In this document: positions 32,678-41,036 of the stretch, piece after piece
Numbering within the stretch: position 1 is the stretch's first letter
Layout of the letters: every line of letters begins with the position of its first letter
Notes under the pieces: model-generated
Databases searched by the model: none
Seen by the model: only the letters and a program-made list of their open reading frames with translations
Told to the model about the DNA's origin: nothing
NCBI GenBank assembly: GCA_020024455.1
Contig: JAHHTU010000001.1
Span: 62,001-126,000 of the forward strand
Length of the DNA: 64,000 nucleotides
Direction: 5' to 3'
Source of the DNA: Anaerotignum sp.
GTDB lineage: Bacteria; Bacillota; Clostridia; Lachnospirales; Anaerotignaceae
Program-made: the position numbers and the translations under genes

Positions 32678-34222
32678 ATGTTTTTGGAAAATATGAAAAA
32701 CAGATGGTTTTTGGCAGATATGCCAACCAATTTTGGAACAGAAACAACATTGACAGAGCAGGCAATGGCTTTTTATGAAGAACGTGCAAAAGGCGATGTG
32801 GGTGCGATTGTTGTCAGAATAGAGGATACTGCAAATTTTGATGTGGAGCATTTACAGCAGTTTGTGGAAAAAATACATACATACGATTGCAGGGTGTGGA
32901 TAAGTTGTAAGATAGAAAAAGAGATACACAAAACCATGCAGTTTGTCAAAGATTGTGGTGCAGACGGTATACAGCTTGCATGGGAAGATACAGTTACGGA
33001 TATATTGCAGACAATAGAGCATGAAAAACAAGTCCCGATATTGTTGCATACAGACAAAAAACACAATCAGAAACAGTATCAAAAATTAGAAAATATCATA
33101 GACGGGATTGTGTTAAAAGGTACTATCAAAGACTGCCAAAAAATAAAAAGTGGTACAAAGTTGGCTGTGATTTGGCAGTGTGATGTGATTACAGAACGGG
33201 AAGCCACATCTGCATACAGAAAAAAATGGTGCGATGGGATTGCATCACAAAAAATGTTTTTGATTGCTCCGGATTTTTTGCAGAGATGGGAACAAAAAAA
33301 GCCATATGCCATATGCTGTCAATGTGGCGTATGCACGCAGGCGATGCTGGACAAAACCCCCATACATTGCCCATATTGTCCGCAAACAGGCAGAGAGTAT
33401 TTGGAAAATCAAAGACGTAAAATTGCAACAAGAAAAGAAGTGATAGTCACACAAGGCGGTGTTGTGGGACTGTATGCAGCCCAAAAAGCCGCAGAACGAG
33501 GATTTTTGACCACACTGTTTTGTAAAGAAAAGCCGCAAAAAGGGGCATCTTCCTATGAAAAATATTTGTGGAGCAGATTGCAGGAATTGGGTGTCAACAT
33601 AGAAACAAATCAGCAGATAGATGCAGCATATTTATTGGATAAAAACCCATATTTGACGGTATTTGTGCATATGCATAGGTATATCGTTGCACATATTCCG
33701 AATTTGGAAGATGTCACATATACCATTGCACAACAAGTGTTGCAATATAAGAAAAAGGAAATGAAACAGTTTGCAAAATCTCATATTTTGTTGATAGGCG
33801 GCAATCAGCAGGCGGTGGATACAGCAAGTCGTTTGCGAAGATATACAGATGGCAAAATTTATATGGTGGAAGAAAAAACATTGGAAGAAGTGGGGATTGC
33901 CAATCCGGATATTTTGGAAGTATTGGATAAACAAAAGATTGATGTGATATATGGTGCAAACATACAGGAAATACAAAAAGACAGAATTTGTTTGCGAATG
34001 GGTGGACAAAGATATGACTGGCTATTTCGGGAATGTTGTGATACCGTAGAATATCCAATCAAAATCGTGGTTGCAGGTGTCAAGGAAGAAATAGACGATA
34101 ATGATGCAATTATGGCGTTGATGGACGAGCGTTTGTCATATGCTGTTGTGGGTGAAAATGATGATATTATAGGTGGTTTAGAAGAAGTTTTTGAACTGTT
34201 TTCTCGTTTTTATTTGGCATAA
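32678..34222 (+). CDS. Degenerate old-yellow-enzyme/2,4-dienoyl-CoA-reductase-like protein
   Basis: 514 residues against the usual ~640-680. The N-terminal part resembles the FMN barrel of NADH:flavin oxidoreductases (NRWFLADMPTNFG then AFYEERAKGDVGAIVVR) but is much shortened, and the barrel's catalytic Tyr/His region is not recognisable. A four-Cys cluster remains (CCQCGVCTQAML ... HCPYC), normally the [4Fe-4S] site. The FAD motif that should read GxGxxG is VIVTQGGVVGLYAAQKAAERG, and the second dinucleotide fold (HILLIGGNQQAVDTASRL) also departs from consensus. The frame is fully open with a ribosome site (AAGGGTGGG), so it is not an obvious pseudogene. It may be a pseudoenzyme or a diverged Fe-S flavoprotein. 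Confidence 0.7.
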   Translation: MFLENMKNRWFLADMPTNFGTETTLTEQAMAFYEERAKGDVGAIVVRIEDTANFDVEHLQQFVEKIHTYDCRVWISCKIEKEIHKTMQFVKDCGADGIQLAWEDTVTDILQTIEHEKQVPILLHTDKKHNQKQYQKLENIIDGIVLKGTIKDCQKIKSGTKLAVIWQCDVITEREATSAYRKKWCDGIASQKMFLIAPDFLQRWEQKKPYAICCQCGVCTQAMLDKTPIHCPYCPQTGREYLENQRRKIATRKEVIVTQGGVVGLYAAQKAAERGFLTTLFCKEKPQKGASSYEKYLWSRLQELGVNIETNQQIDAAYLLDKNPYLTVFVHMHRYIVAHIPNLEDVTYTIAQQVLQYKKKEMKQFAKSHILLIGGNQQAVDTASRLRRYTDGKIYMVEEKTLEEVGIANPDILEVLDKQKIDVIYGANIQEIQKDRICLRMGGQRYDWLFRECCDTVEYPIKIVVAGVKEEIDDNDAIMALMDERLSYAVVGENDDIIGGLEEVFELFSRFYLA

Positions 34223-34283
34223 TCTGTTGTATTTGTAAAAATAAGATAAAAAATATTGTGTAAATAATTATTTTTCGTACATA

Positions 34284-34312
34284 TTGTGAATAATAAAACA
34301 ATATGTTATAAT
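34284..34312 (+). promoter_or_regulatory. Promoter of alr
   Basis: TTGTGA (34284-34289), 17 bases, TATAAT (34307-34312) with TG at the extended position (TGTTATAAT). Confidence 0.75.
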
Positions 34313-34377
34313 GTACAAAATGATGTGCAAAAGGCATTTGTTCTTTTATCATATACAAAATGAAGGGAGTCTTACAT

Positions 34378-35571
34378 ATGGAGTTTATCAAAAGAACATG
34401 GGCAGAAATTGATTTAGATGCATTAGAGTATAATATCAAACAAATTCGTTCCAAGTTAAGCCCAAACACCAAGGTGATGGGGGTTGCAAAAGGAGACTGC
34501 TATGGACATGGTGATGGATATATTACCAGAATATTGCAAAGAGAAGGATTTGACTGGTTTGGTGTGGCAAATACAGAAGAAGCCATTAGCCTAAGAAAAA
34601 AAGGCATTGACAAACCCATTTTGGTGCTTGGCTATACACCGGAACAATATACAGAGGTGTTGGATAAATACCATATTACACAAGCGGTTGTGGGTATGGA
34701 TTATACACAAAGATTACAAAAAGAAGCAAAACGTTTGGGCGTATGTATTGATTGCCACATCAAATTGGATACAGGTATGACAAGAATTGGTTTCCAAACA
34801 GATGATGAAAACTTTGCACAGTCATTGCAAGATATTATTGCCATCAGCAAAATGGAAAATTTGCGTATTACAGGTATTTTTACACATTTTGCGGTGGCAG
34901 ATGCATATACAGAAGATAATCCCGCATTTACAGAAATGCAGTTTCATAGATTTACAAAAATGATAGATGCGTTGCAAAAAGCAGGTGTAGATGTTGGGAT
35001 ACGCCATTGTGCAAATAGTGCTGCGATGATTTCGTATCCCGAAAAGCACTTGGATATGTGTCGTGCAGGGGTGGTTACATATGGTATGTTGCCATCTGCG
35101 GAGTGTCAGGGAAAAATAGATTTGAAACCATTGATGACATTGAAAACAAGTGTGGGTTTGATTAAAAAAGTCAAAGCAGGTGTGCAATTGTCTTATGGCA
35201 GAACGTATACAGCACAAACAGACCGTATCATTGCTACGTTGCCGATTGGATATGCAGATGGATATAACAGATTTTTGTCAAACCAATCCCGTATGTTGAT
35301 ACATGGGCAATATGCACCGGTGGTTGGGCGAGTATGCATGGACCAAACGATGGTGGATATTACTGATATTCCTGACGTGAAAATGGGTGATGAAGTGGTG
35401 GTATTCGGCAAACAGGGCGATGCGGAAATATCTGTGGAAGAAATTGCCGAAAAATTGCATACCATCAATTATGAAGTGACGTGCATGGTCTCCAAACGTG
35501 TGCCAAGAATTTATATGCGAAACGGTAAAATGCAGGGCATGGTCAATCATATTTTACGTGTGTATGAATAA
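34378..35571 (+). CDS. alr: Alanine racemase
   Basis: 397 residues of the fold III PLP family. PLP lysine is Lys38 in VAKGDCYGHG, KLDTGMTRIG and LSYGRTYTA follow, and the second-site region with RVCMDQTMVDIT is complete. It interconverts L- and D-alanine for peptidoglycan precursors. The segment after the lysine is GDCYGHG where most homologs have A(D/N)AYGHG, a mild variation also close to serine-racemising relatives, so minor substrate breadth is possible. ATG 34378 has GGGAG at good distance. Confidence 0.94.
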   Translation: MEFIKRTWAEIDLDALEYNIKQIRSKLSPNTKVMGVAKGDCYGHGDGYITRILQREGFDWFGVANTEEAISLRKKGIDKPILVLGYTPEQYTEVLDKYHITQAVVGMDYTQRLQKEAKRLGVCIDCHIKLDTGMTRIGFQTDDENFAQSLQDIIAISKMENLRITGIFTHFAVADAYTEDNPAFTEMQFHRFTKMIDALQKAGVDVGIRHCANSAAMISYPEKHLDMCRAGVVTYGMLPSAECQGKIDLKPLMTLKTSVGLIKKVKAGVQLSYGRTYTAQTDRIIATLPIGYADGYNRFLSNQSRMLIHGQYAPVVGRVCMDQTMVDITDIPDVKMGDEVVVFGKQGDAEISVEEIAEKLHTINYEVTCMVSKRVPRIYMRNGKMQGMVNHILRVYE

Positions 35572-35589
35572 GCAAAGGAGAGCAAAGAT

Positions 35590-35910
35590 ATGCAGACGAT
35601 TGTAATTGTGTTATATCCGGAAAGATTGGCATATCCAGATGCAGATTTGCGCTATGATGTTGCAGAGCGTATCGAAACAGATACAGGTGGAAAAATCAAA
35701 AGCGATGGATACGATTATCTGGAACAAGACCAGATGGCAATTTATTTGCAGGCGGAAGATGCCAAAACAGAGTATTTGTACATTGTGGAATTATTTGAAA
35801 AAGAGCTGTTTTGTGAAAATGATTTATCCAAAAGTGCAGAAATTTATATTTCTGAAAATGCATTTGCAGAGCTTACAGAATGTGAAAAAGTGTTTCCATA
35901 TACTGCATAA
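35590..35910 (+). CDS. Small uncharacterised acidic protein downstream of alr
   Basis: 106 residues, AAGGAG before ATG 35590, 18 bases after alr. It is an acidic cytoplasmic protein (many Glu/Asp, Tyr) with a plausible alpha/beta pattern beginning MQTIVIVLYPERLAYPDADL. No domain recognised. The coupling to alr and a strong terminator right after it support that it is a real gene. Confidence 0.75.
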   Translation: MQTIVIVLYPERLAYPDADLRYDVAERIETDTGGKIKSDGYDYLEQDQMAIYLQAEDAKTEYLYIVELFEKELFCENDLSKSAEIYISENAFAELTECEKVFPYTA

Positions 35911-35923
35911 AATAAGTATAATC

Positions 35924-35964
35924 AATAACAGCACGCATTTTTATGCGTGCTGTTATTTTTTTGA
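35924..35964 (+). terminator. Terminator of the alr operon
   Basis: Perfect 15-bp stem AATAACAGCACGCAT / ATGCGTGCTGTTATT with a T-only loop and T run. Confidence 0.95.
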
Positions 35965-36031
35965 AAAAATAAAAGAAATGGTATTTATGAATAGAAATGG
36001 AGTTTTTTTATGTTTTCTTTGTAGCATGATG

Positions 36032-36060
36032 TTGTAAAAACTGACACAAAATGATATACT
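36032..36060 (+). promoter_or_regulatory. Promoter of the HD-GYP phosphorelay operon
   Basis: TTGTAA (36032-36037), 17 bases, TATACT (36055-36060) with TGA just before it (extended -10). Confidence 0.7.
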
Positions 36061-36315
36061 AACGACAAGGACATCTGTTTCCGTGAAGCGGAATTTTTGG
36101 CAGAAATATGATTAAAAATCGTATAAAACAGAATAAATCACAAAAAACCAGTTGTTTTTTCCATATATAAGCAAATAAATTTGTTTGCGTAAGCGTAAAT
36201 CATATTTTGCTGTGAGAGATGTGGTGTTCTGTTTTTATGAAAGAAAGCATCTCGTTCATTGGTTTCTATATTCAAGAGAAAATGGGTAAAAGAAAGGGAA
36301 GGGGAATATAAAACT

Positions 36316-37431
36316 ATGACACAACAGCAACCTTTATATAAAGCCAGAGACAAAATGCCAAATACATTGATTATTGTAGATGACAGTGCATTAAACAGAG
36401 CAATTTTGCATGAAATTTTTAAGGACACGTATAAAATTGAAGAAGCGGAAAATGGTATGGAATGTTTGGAAATGATTTTAGACCATAAAGAAGAGATTTG
36501 TGCAGTTTTATTGGATATTGTGATGCCTGTCATGAGCGGTATGGAGTTGCTGAGAATATTGCGTACACAACAACTGACAGACCAAATTCCCGTATTTTTT
36601 ATCACAGCAGAAGGCACTGACCGTGTCATCAAAGAAGGGTATGATATGGGGGTTATGGATATCATCAGTAAGCCGGTTGTTCCGTATGTGGTGCAAAAAC
36701 GTGTCGATTCTGTGGTGGAATTGTTTCGGGCAAGGCGACAACTCAATCATGTGGTGGAAGAACAGCAAAATGAAATATTGATACAAAAACAAAAAATCAT
36801 TGAACTCAATATCGGTATGATTGAAGCATTGTCTACGGCGATTGAATTTCGCAGCGGGGAAGCCGGTGCACACGTTTTGCGTATCCATGATATTACAAAA
36901 GAAATGCTCACACATACAAAAATGGGTGATGGCTTGACACAGGAACAGATTGAATTGATTGCCATGGCGTCCATCATGCATGATGTTGGGAAAATTGCAG
37001 TGCCTGACGCAATTTTGAATAAACCGGGGAAATTGACAAAAGAAGAATTTGAGCAAATCAAATTACATACCGTACAAGGTGCACAGTTATTAAAGTGTAT
37101 TCCGCAAATGAGAAATCACGAAGCATATCAATATGCCTATGATATTGCAAGACATCATCATGAAAGATGGGACGGAAAAGGCTATCCCGATGGACTAAAA
37201 CGTGATGAGATTTCCGTTTGGTCACAGGTGGTTTCTGTGGCAGACGTATATGATGCATTGGTCAGCAAAAGGGTATACAAAGATGCATTTGAGGCGGATA
37301 GAGCAGTTAAAATGATTTTAGATGGAGAATGTGGTGTATTTTCTCCTACATTATTGGAATGTTTTTTATCCATAGAAAAACAATTACGTTTATTATATCA
37401 AGAAAAAGAGGAGGACAAAACCGGTGAATAA
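36316..37431 (+). CDS. Response regulator with HD-GYP c-di-GMP phosphodiesterase domain
   Basis: 371 residues. The receiver domain (about 16-135) has the acidic pair VDD, phospho-acceptor Asp67 (LLDIVMPVMSG) and Lys in SKP. A short helical linker leads to an HD-GYP domain with MHDVGK (His222-Asp223) and HHERWDGKGYPDGL (GYP at 289-291), so the metal site appears complete. The predicted activity is hydrolysis of cyclic di-GMP, controlled by phosphorylation. ATG 36316 with GGGAAGGGG upstream is preferred; the open frame extends to 36259. It overlaps the following Hpt gene by eight bases, and a hybrid kinase follows, forming a dedicated phosphorelay. Confidence 0.92.
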   Translation: MTQQQPLYKARDKMPNTLIIVDDSALNRAILHEIFKDTYKIEEAENGMECLEMILDHKEEICAVLLDIVMPVMSGMELLRILRTQQLTDQIPVFFITAEGTDRVIKEGYDMGVMDIISKPVVPYVVQKRVDSVVELFRARRQLNHVVEEQQNEILIQKQKIIELNIGMIEALSTAIEFRSGEAGAHVLRIHDITKEMLTHTKMGDGLTQEQIELIAMASIMHDVGKIAVPDAILNKPGKLTKEEFEQIKLHTVQGAQLLKCIPQMRNHEAYQYAYDIARHHHERWDGKGYPDGLKRDEISVWSQVVSVADVYDALVSKRVYKDAFEADRAVKMILDGECGVFSPTLLECFLSIEKQLRLLYQEKEEDKTGE

Positions 37432-37768
37432 AGAACCTCTGATACAAGCAGGTATTGATATAGACAATGTGTTGCAACGTTTGATGGGGAATGAAACGTT
37501 GATGGAGCGGTTTTTGAAAAAGTTCGAACAAGACACTTGTTATCATGATTTGCTTGATGCCGCCAAAAGACAAGATATACAACAAGCCATGACAGCGTCC
37601 CATACATTAAAAGGAGTCAGTGCCAATCTTTCTATGACACAGTTGTATGATTTGACAACCAAACAAGTGGATTTGTTGCGTGATAACAAAGCACAGGAAG
37701 CATTTGCTTTGATACCACAAATACAGGCGGTGTATGAAACATTGGTGACAACAATAAGAGGCGAGTAA
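37424..37768 (+). CDS. Histidine phosphotransfer (Hpt) protein
   Basis: 114 residues. The Hpt phosphorylation motif is present (ASHTLKGVSANLSM; His at about residue 59 in HTLKG) in a four-helix pattern. Start GTG 37424 overlaps the end of the HD-GYP gene and has GAGGAGG within that gene. It is the expected intermediate that carries phosphate from the receiver of the downstream hybrid kinase to the HD-GYP regulator. It may equally bind other regulators. Confidence 0.9.
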   Translation: MNKEPLIQAGIDIDNVLQRLMGNETLMERFLKKFEQDTCYHDLLDAAKRQDIQQAMTASHTLKGVSANLSMTQLYDLTTKQVDLLRDNKAQEAFALIPQIQAVYETLVTTIRGE

Positions 37769-37769
37769 A

Positions 37770-40283
37770 ATGAACAAAGAAAAGATAAAAGAGATTTTTT
37801 CGCAAATATATTTTAATCTGATTATATTGGGCGTGTTTGTGATTATGTCTGTTTTATGTGTATGCTCTTTGCGTTTGGCAATGATTGAAAATGCAAAACG
37901 TATGGGGACAGCCCTCTCTCGAAGTTATTCCATAGAAGAAGAATGGAATATGATTGCTTATGAAACATTGATAAAACAAGGGACGGATTTTATTGATGTG
38001 GCAAAAAGACATATGAAAAATACGGAAAAATGGTTGCCGGAATATTTGCTGAGTATCCGTAATATGAATCCGGAAATTGATGTTAAGCCCTATGTTGTTA
38101 TAGATGGAGCATTGTTTGTGATAGAAAAATTTCAAGGCATGGAACAGTACGATTATACCAAAGCAATTTGGTATCAAGATGCGATGAAAGCAGACGGAAA
38201 AATTATATATACAGATATATATCAGGACTTTGCAACAGGAAAACAAATCATTACCATTGCAAAAAAATGTCAAAATTCAGATACAGTCATGGCGTTTGAT
38301 ATTTTTCCGGAAAACTTTGCTGTGGTGGACAATGCACAAATCTTACCTGCAAAAAGTTATTATTTTTTGTGTGACTCCAAGCAAAATTTACTCTATTACA
38401 AAACAGATATGGACGTTGCGGAAGAAGAATTGCAAGCCTATGTCAAAGAACTGACCACAAAAATTACGGAAGGTAAATTGGATTATGCAGAAAGTTATGT
38501 GTATAATCCGGAGGAAGAAAAACGGTCGGTTTATTACAATATATCAGAAAACGGGTGGATGTCTATTGTGACAATTCCGTATCAATGGTTGATGCAGGAT
38601 TTATATACGATTGCCATTAGTTATTTTGTGATATTTGTGATATTTTTATTGATTGCTGTTTTGATGAGTGCAAGACAAATGGTGATGAATCGGGATATGA
38701 TGCAAACAAACGAAACCATTCAGATATTGGGAAATTCCTATTATGCACTGTATCGCATCAATTTTGTCGATGGCAGATATGAAATGATTAAAACAACAGA
38801 TGCCGTAAAAGCATATTTGGAACCCGAAGGGGAGTATGATGAATTGTTGCGTGTGCTGGGGGATTTGGTAGAACCAACAACATACCTGAAATTTGTGGAG
38901 CGTTTTTCGATGGAAAATATTCGCAAATTGGTTTCTGAAAAAGTGGGCGAGTATGGTGGTACCATGCTCAGAAAGTTTGATAATACATATAAATGGGTAG
39001 ATGCAAGACTGTTGTTTGACCCGTCCTTGAATACAAAAGAAGTGGTGTTGTGTTTTCGGGATATGAATGAAGAAAAACAACAACAATTACAACAAATGCG
39101 TTTGATGAAAACATCTTTGGAAAGTGTAAGACAAAGCGAAGAATGCAGAAATCGTTTCTTTTTCCGTATGTCACATGATATGAGAACACCTTTGAATGCC
39201 ATTGTGGGACTTTCGGAATTGGCACAAAACTATGTCCAAAATCCGGAAAGAATGAAAGAGTATTTATCAAAAATTCATATTTCCAGTAAACAGTTGATGG
39301 TGTTAATCAATGATATTTTGGAAATCTCCCATTTGGAACATGATAATATGACATTGGAACAAGATACGTTTGATTTGCGCATTTGTTTGAGAAACAGTGC
39401 AAAATTATTTTGTGACCAAGCGGAACGGGAGTATAAAAATTTTAGCGTGGATTTTGATATCACAGACAACCAAGTCATTGGCGATGAAATGCGTGTGACG
39501 CAGATTATCAACAATTTGCTTTCCAATGCATTTAAGTTTACAAGCGAAGGTGGCTATATCAAACTTTCGGTCAAAGAAGTGGAACATGGGGAACATACCA
39601 CATATCAAATGGTTGTTTCCGATACGGGCTGCGGTATGACACCGGAATACTTGGAAAAAATATTTGAGCCATATGAAAGAGAAATGTTCCATGCAAAAAA
39701 TATACCGGGAACAGGATTGGGTATGCCGATTGTCAAAAATTTGGTTTCGTTGATGGGTGGGCAAATTTCTGTGGAAAGTGCAGTCAATCGAGGTACTACT
39801 TGTACAATTACCATTCCGTTTGAAACCGTTGCGGTGGAACAACACGACGATACAGAGGACACATATCAACATGACTCCGAGATTTTGCGGGGCAAAAGAA
39901 TATTGTTGGCAGAAGATAATGAAATCAATATGGAAATCACAGTGGAAATATTGCAAATGAATGGCATAGAAGTTATGAAAGCATGGAATGGCTTTGAAGC
40001 AGTGGAGAAATTCGGAAAATCAGAGCCGTATTATTTTGATGCGGTGTTGATGGATATGCAGATGCCGCAGTTAGATGGTTGTGAGGCGGCAAGGACAATC
40101 CGAAAAATGCAACGACCAGATGCACAAACAGTACCGATTATTGCAGTCACAGCAAACGCATTTGCAGAAAATTTGGCAGCTACCACTGCCGCAGGTATGA
40201 ATGCACATATTTCAAAACCGATTGAAATTTCGGTATTGTGTTCGACATTGGTGGAATTGACAAAAAAACGGGTAAAACCATAA
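37770..40283 (+). CDS. Membrane hybrid sensor histidine kinase with C-terminal receiver
   Basis: 837 residues. Membrane helix 1 (about 10-33), a ~240-residue extracytoplasmic sensor region, helix 2 (about 275-300), a PAS-like linker, then HisKA with His469 (FRMSHDMRTPLNAIVG), HATPase with N box (NNLLSNAFKFTSEG), G1 (SDTGCGM) and G2 (GTGLGMPIVKN), and a receiver domain with Asp762 (VLMDMQMPQLDG). Such an H-D kinase needs an Hpt partner, which is encoded directly upstream with only one base between. The signal is unknown. Confidence 0.94.
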   Translation: MNKEKIKEIFSQIYFNLIILGVFVIMSVLCVCSLRLAMIENAKRMGTALSRSYSIEEEWNMIAYETLIKQGTDFIDVAKRHMKNTEKWLPEYLLSIRNMNPEIDVKPYVVIDGALFVIEKFQGMEQYDYTKAIWYQDAMKADGKIIYTDIYQDFATGKQIITIAKKCQNSDTVMAFDIFPENFAVVDNAQILPAKSYYFLCDSKQNLLYYKTDMDVAEEELQAYVKELTTKITEGKLDYAESYVYNPEEEKRSVYYNISENGWMSIVTIPYQWLMQDLYTIAISYFVIFVIFLLIAVLMSARQMVMNRDMMQTNETIQILGNSYYALYRINFVDGRYEMIKTTDAVKAYLEPEGEYDELLRVLGDLVEPTTYLKFVERFSMENIRKLVSEKVGEYGGTMLRKFDNTYKWVDARLLFDPSLNTKEVVLCFRDMNEEKQQQLQQMRLMKTSLESVRQSEECRNRFFFRMSHDMRTPLNAIVGLSELAQNYVQNPERMKEYLSKIHISSKQLMVLINDILEISHLEHDNMTLEQDTFDLRICLRNSAKLFCDQAEREYKNFSVDFDITDNQVIGDEMRVTQIINNLLSNAFKFTSEGGYIKLSVKEVEHGEHTTYQMVVSDTGCGMTPEYLEKIFEPYEREMFHAKNIPGTGLGMPIVKNLVSLMGGQISVESAVNRGTTCTITIPFETVAVEQHDDTEDTYQHDSEILRGKRILLAEDNEINMEITVEILQMNGIEVMKAWNGFEAVEKFGKSEPYYFDAVLMDMQMPQLDGCEAARTIRKMQRPDAQTVPIIAVTANAFAENLAATTAAGMNAHISKPIEISVLCSTLVELTKKRVKP

Positions 40284-40285
40284 TA

Positions 40286-40328
40286 GAAAAAGCCAAGTAA
40301 AGTATGGATAGATTTTACTTGGCTTTTT
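40286..40328 (+). terminator. Terminator of the phosphorelay operon
   Basis: Stem AAAAGCCAAGTAAA / TTTACTTGGCTTTT, perfect 14 bp, loop of about a dozen bases, ending in T residues. Confidence 0.92.
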
Positions 40329-40403
40329 TGTTTGTAAAATCATAGAATTTTTACGAAAAATGCAGTATACTGTTCTTACGAACAAAGAAGGAGTGCATAT
40401 GGT

Positions 40404-41033
40404 GTGTTGGTGACGGCGATTGTACCACAAAAAAAAGACGAAAACAGACAAAATATTTTTATTGATGGTGTGTTTGCGTTTGCATTGGTCAAACAAGATG
40501 TGCTATATTTTAAGCTGAAAGAAGGCTGTGAAATTTCACAGCAAACATATGATTTTATACAAGACAACTTGATTTATATAAAGGCACAGGATACCGCATT
40601 GTATTATCTGGGATATAAAATGCGGACAGAGGCAGAAGTGCGTAAAAAATTGGAAGAAAAAGAGTTTTCGGAAGATGTGATTGAAAAAGTGATGGCATTT
40701 CTGGCAAAATACAATTATTGTAATGATAAAGAATATGCAGTCAAATTTGTCAAAGAGCGATTGCGTTTGCACCCAAAAGGGGTATATGGTTTGAAAATGG
40801 AATTGCGACAAAAAGGCATTGCGGAACAATGGATTGCACAAGCCTTGGAAGAAACAGAGATTGATGAAACAACAGATGCACTGATGTGGATTCGCAAAAA
40901 AACAAGGGGACAGGATATCGAAACATTAGATGAAAAGCAAAAAAGAAAAGTATATGCTTTTTTGCAAAGAAAAGGCTATCGCTGGCAGACCATTGCAGAG
41001 GCATTTGCGATTGCGAAGGAAGGAGAGGAGTAA
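40404..41033 (+). CDS. recX: Regulatory protein RecX
   Basis: 209 residues of three-helix RecX repeats (ALYYLGYKMRTEAEVRKKLEEK, LRLHPKGVYGLKMELRQKGI). The long N-terminal beta extension (about 45 residues, VTAIVPQKKDENRQNIFIDG) is typical of Firmicutes RecX. RecX modulates RecA filaments and so limits recombination and SOS. GTG 40404 is the start, ten bases from AAGGAG; an out-of-frame ATG lies at 40399. recA is not adjacent. The following TPR gene starts three bases after the stop. Confidence 0.9.
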   Translation: MLVTAIVPQKKDENRQNIFIDGVFAFALVKQDVLYFKLKEGCEISQQTYDFIQDNLIYIKAQDTALYYLGYKMRTEAEVRKKLEEKEFSEDVIEKVMAFLAKYNYCNDKEYAVKFVKERLRLHPKGVYGLKMELRQKGIAEQWIAQALEETEIDETTDALMWIRKKTRGQDIETLDEKQKRKVYAFLQRKGYRWQTIAEAFAIAKEGEE

Positions 41034-41036
41034 TAT

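Larger units (their letters stand above)
35911..36315 (+). other. Control region and leader of the phosphorelay operon
   Basis: 405 bases: the alr operon terminator, a promoter at 36032-36060, and then a leader of about 250 bases. The leader contains a small TTCCG / CGGAA hairpin followed by TTTTT (about 36078-36098) and AT-rich sequence. I compared it by eye with c-di-GMP-I and -II riboswitch cores because of the downstream HD-GYP gene and saw no convincing match. Confidence 0.5.

Noticed and set aside
35965..36315. Possible c-di-GMP riboswitch before the HD-GYP gene
   Set aside because: Tempting by context, but I could not find the conserved GEMM-I or GEMM-II core elements; only a small hairpin is visible.
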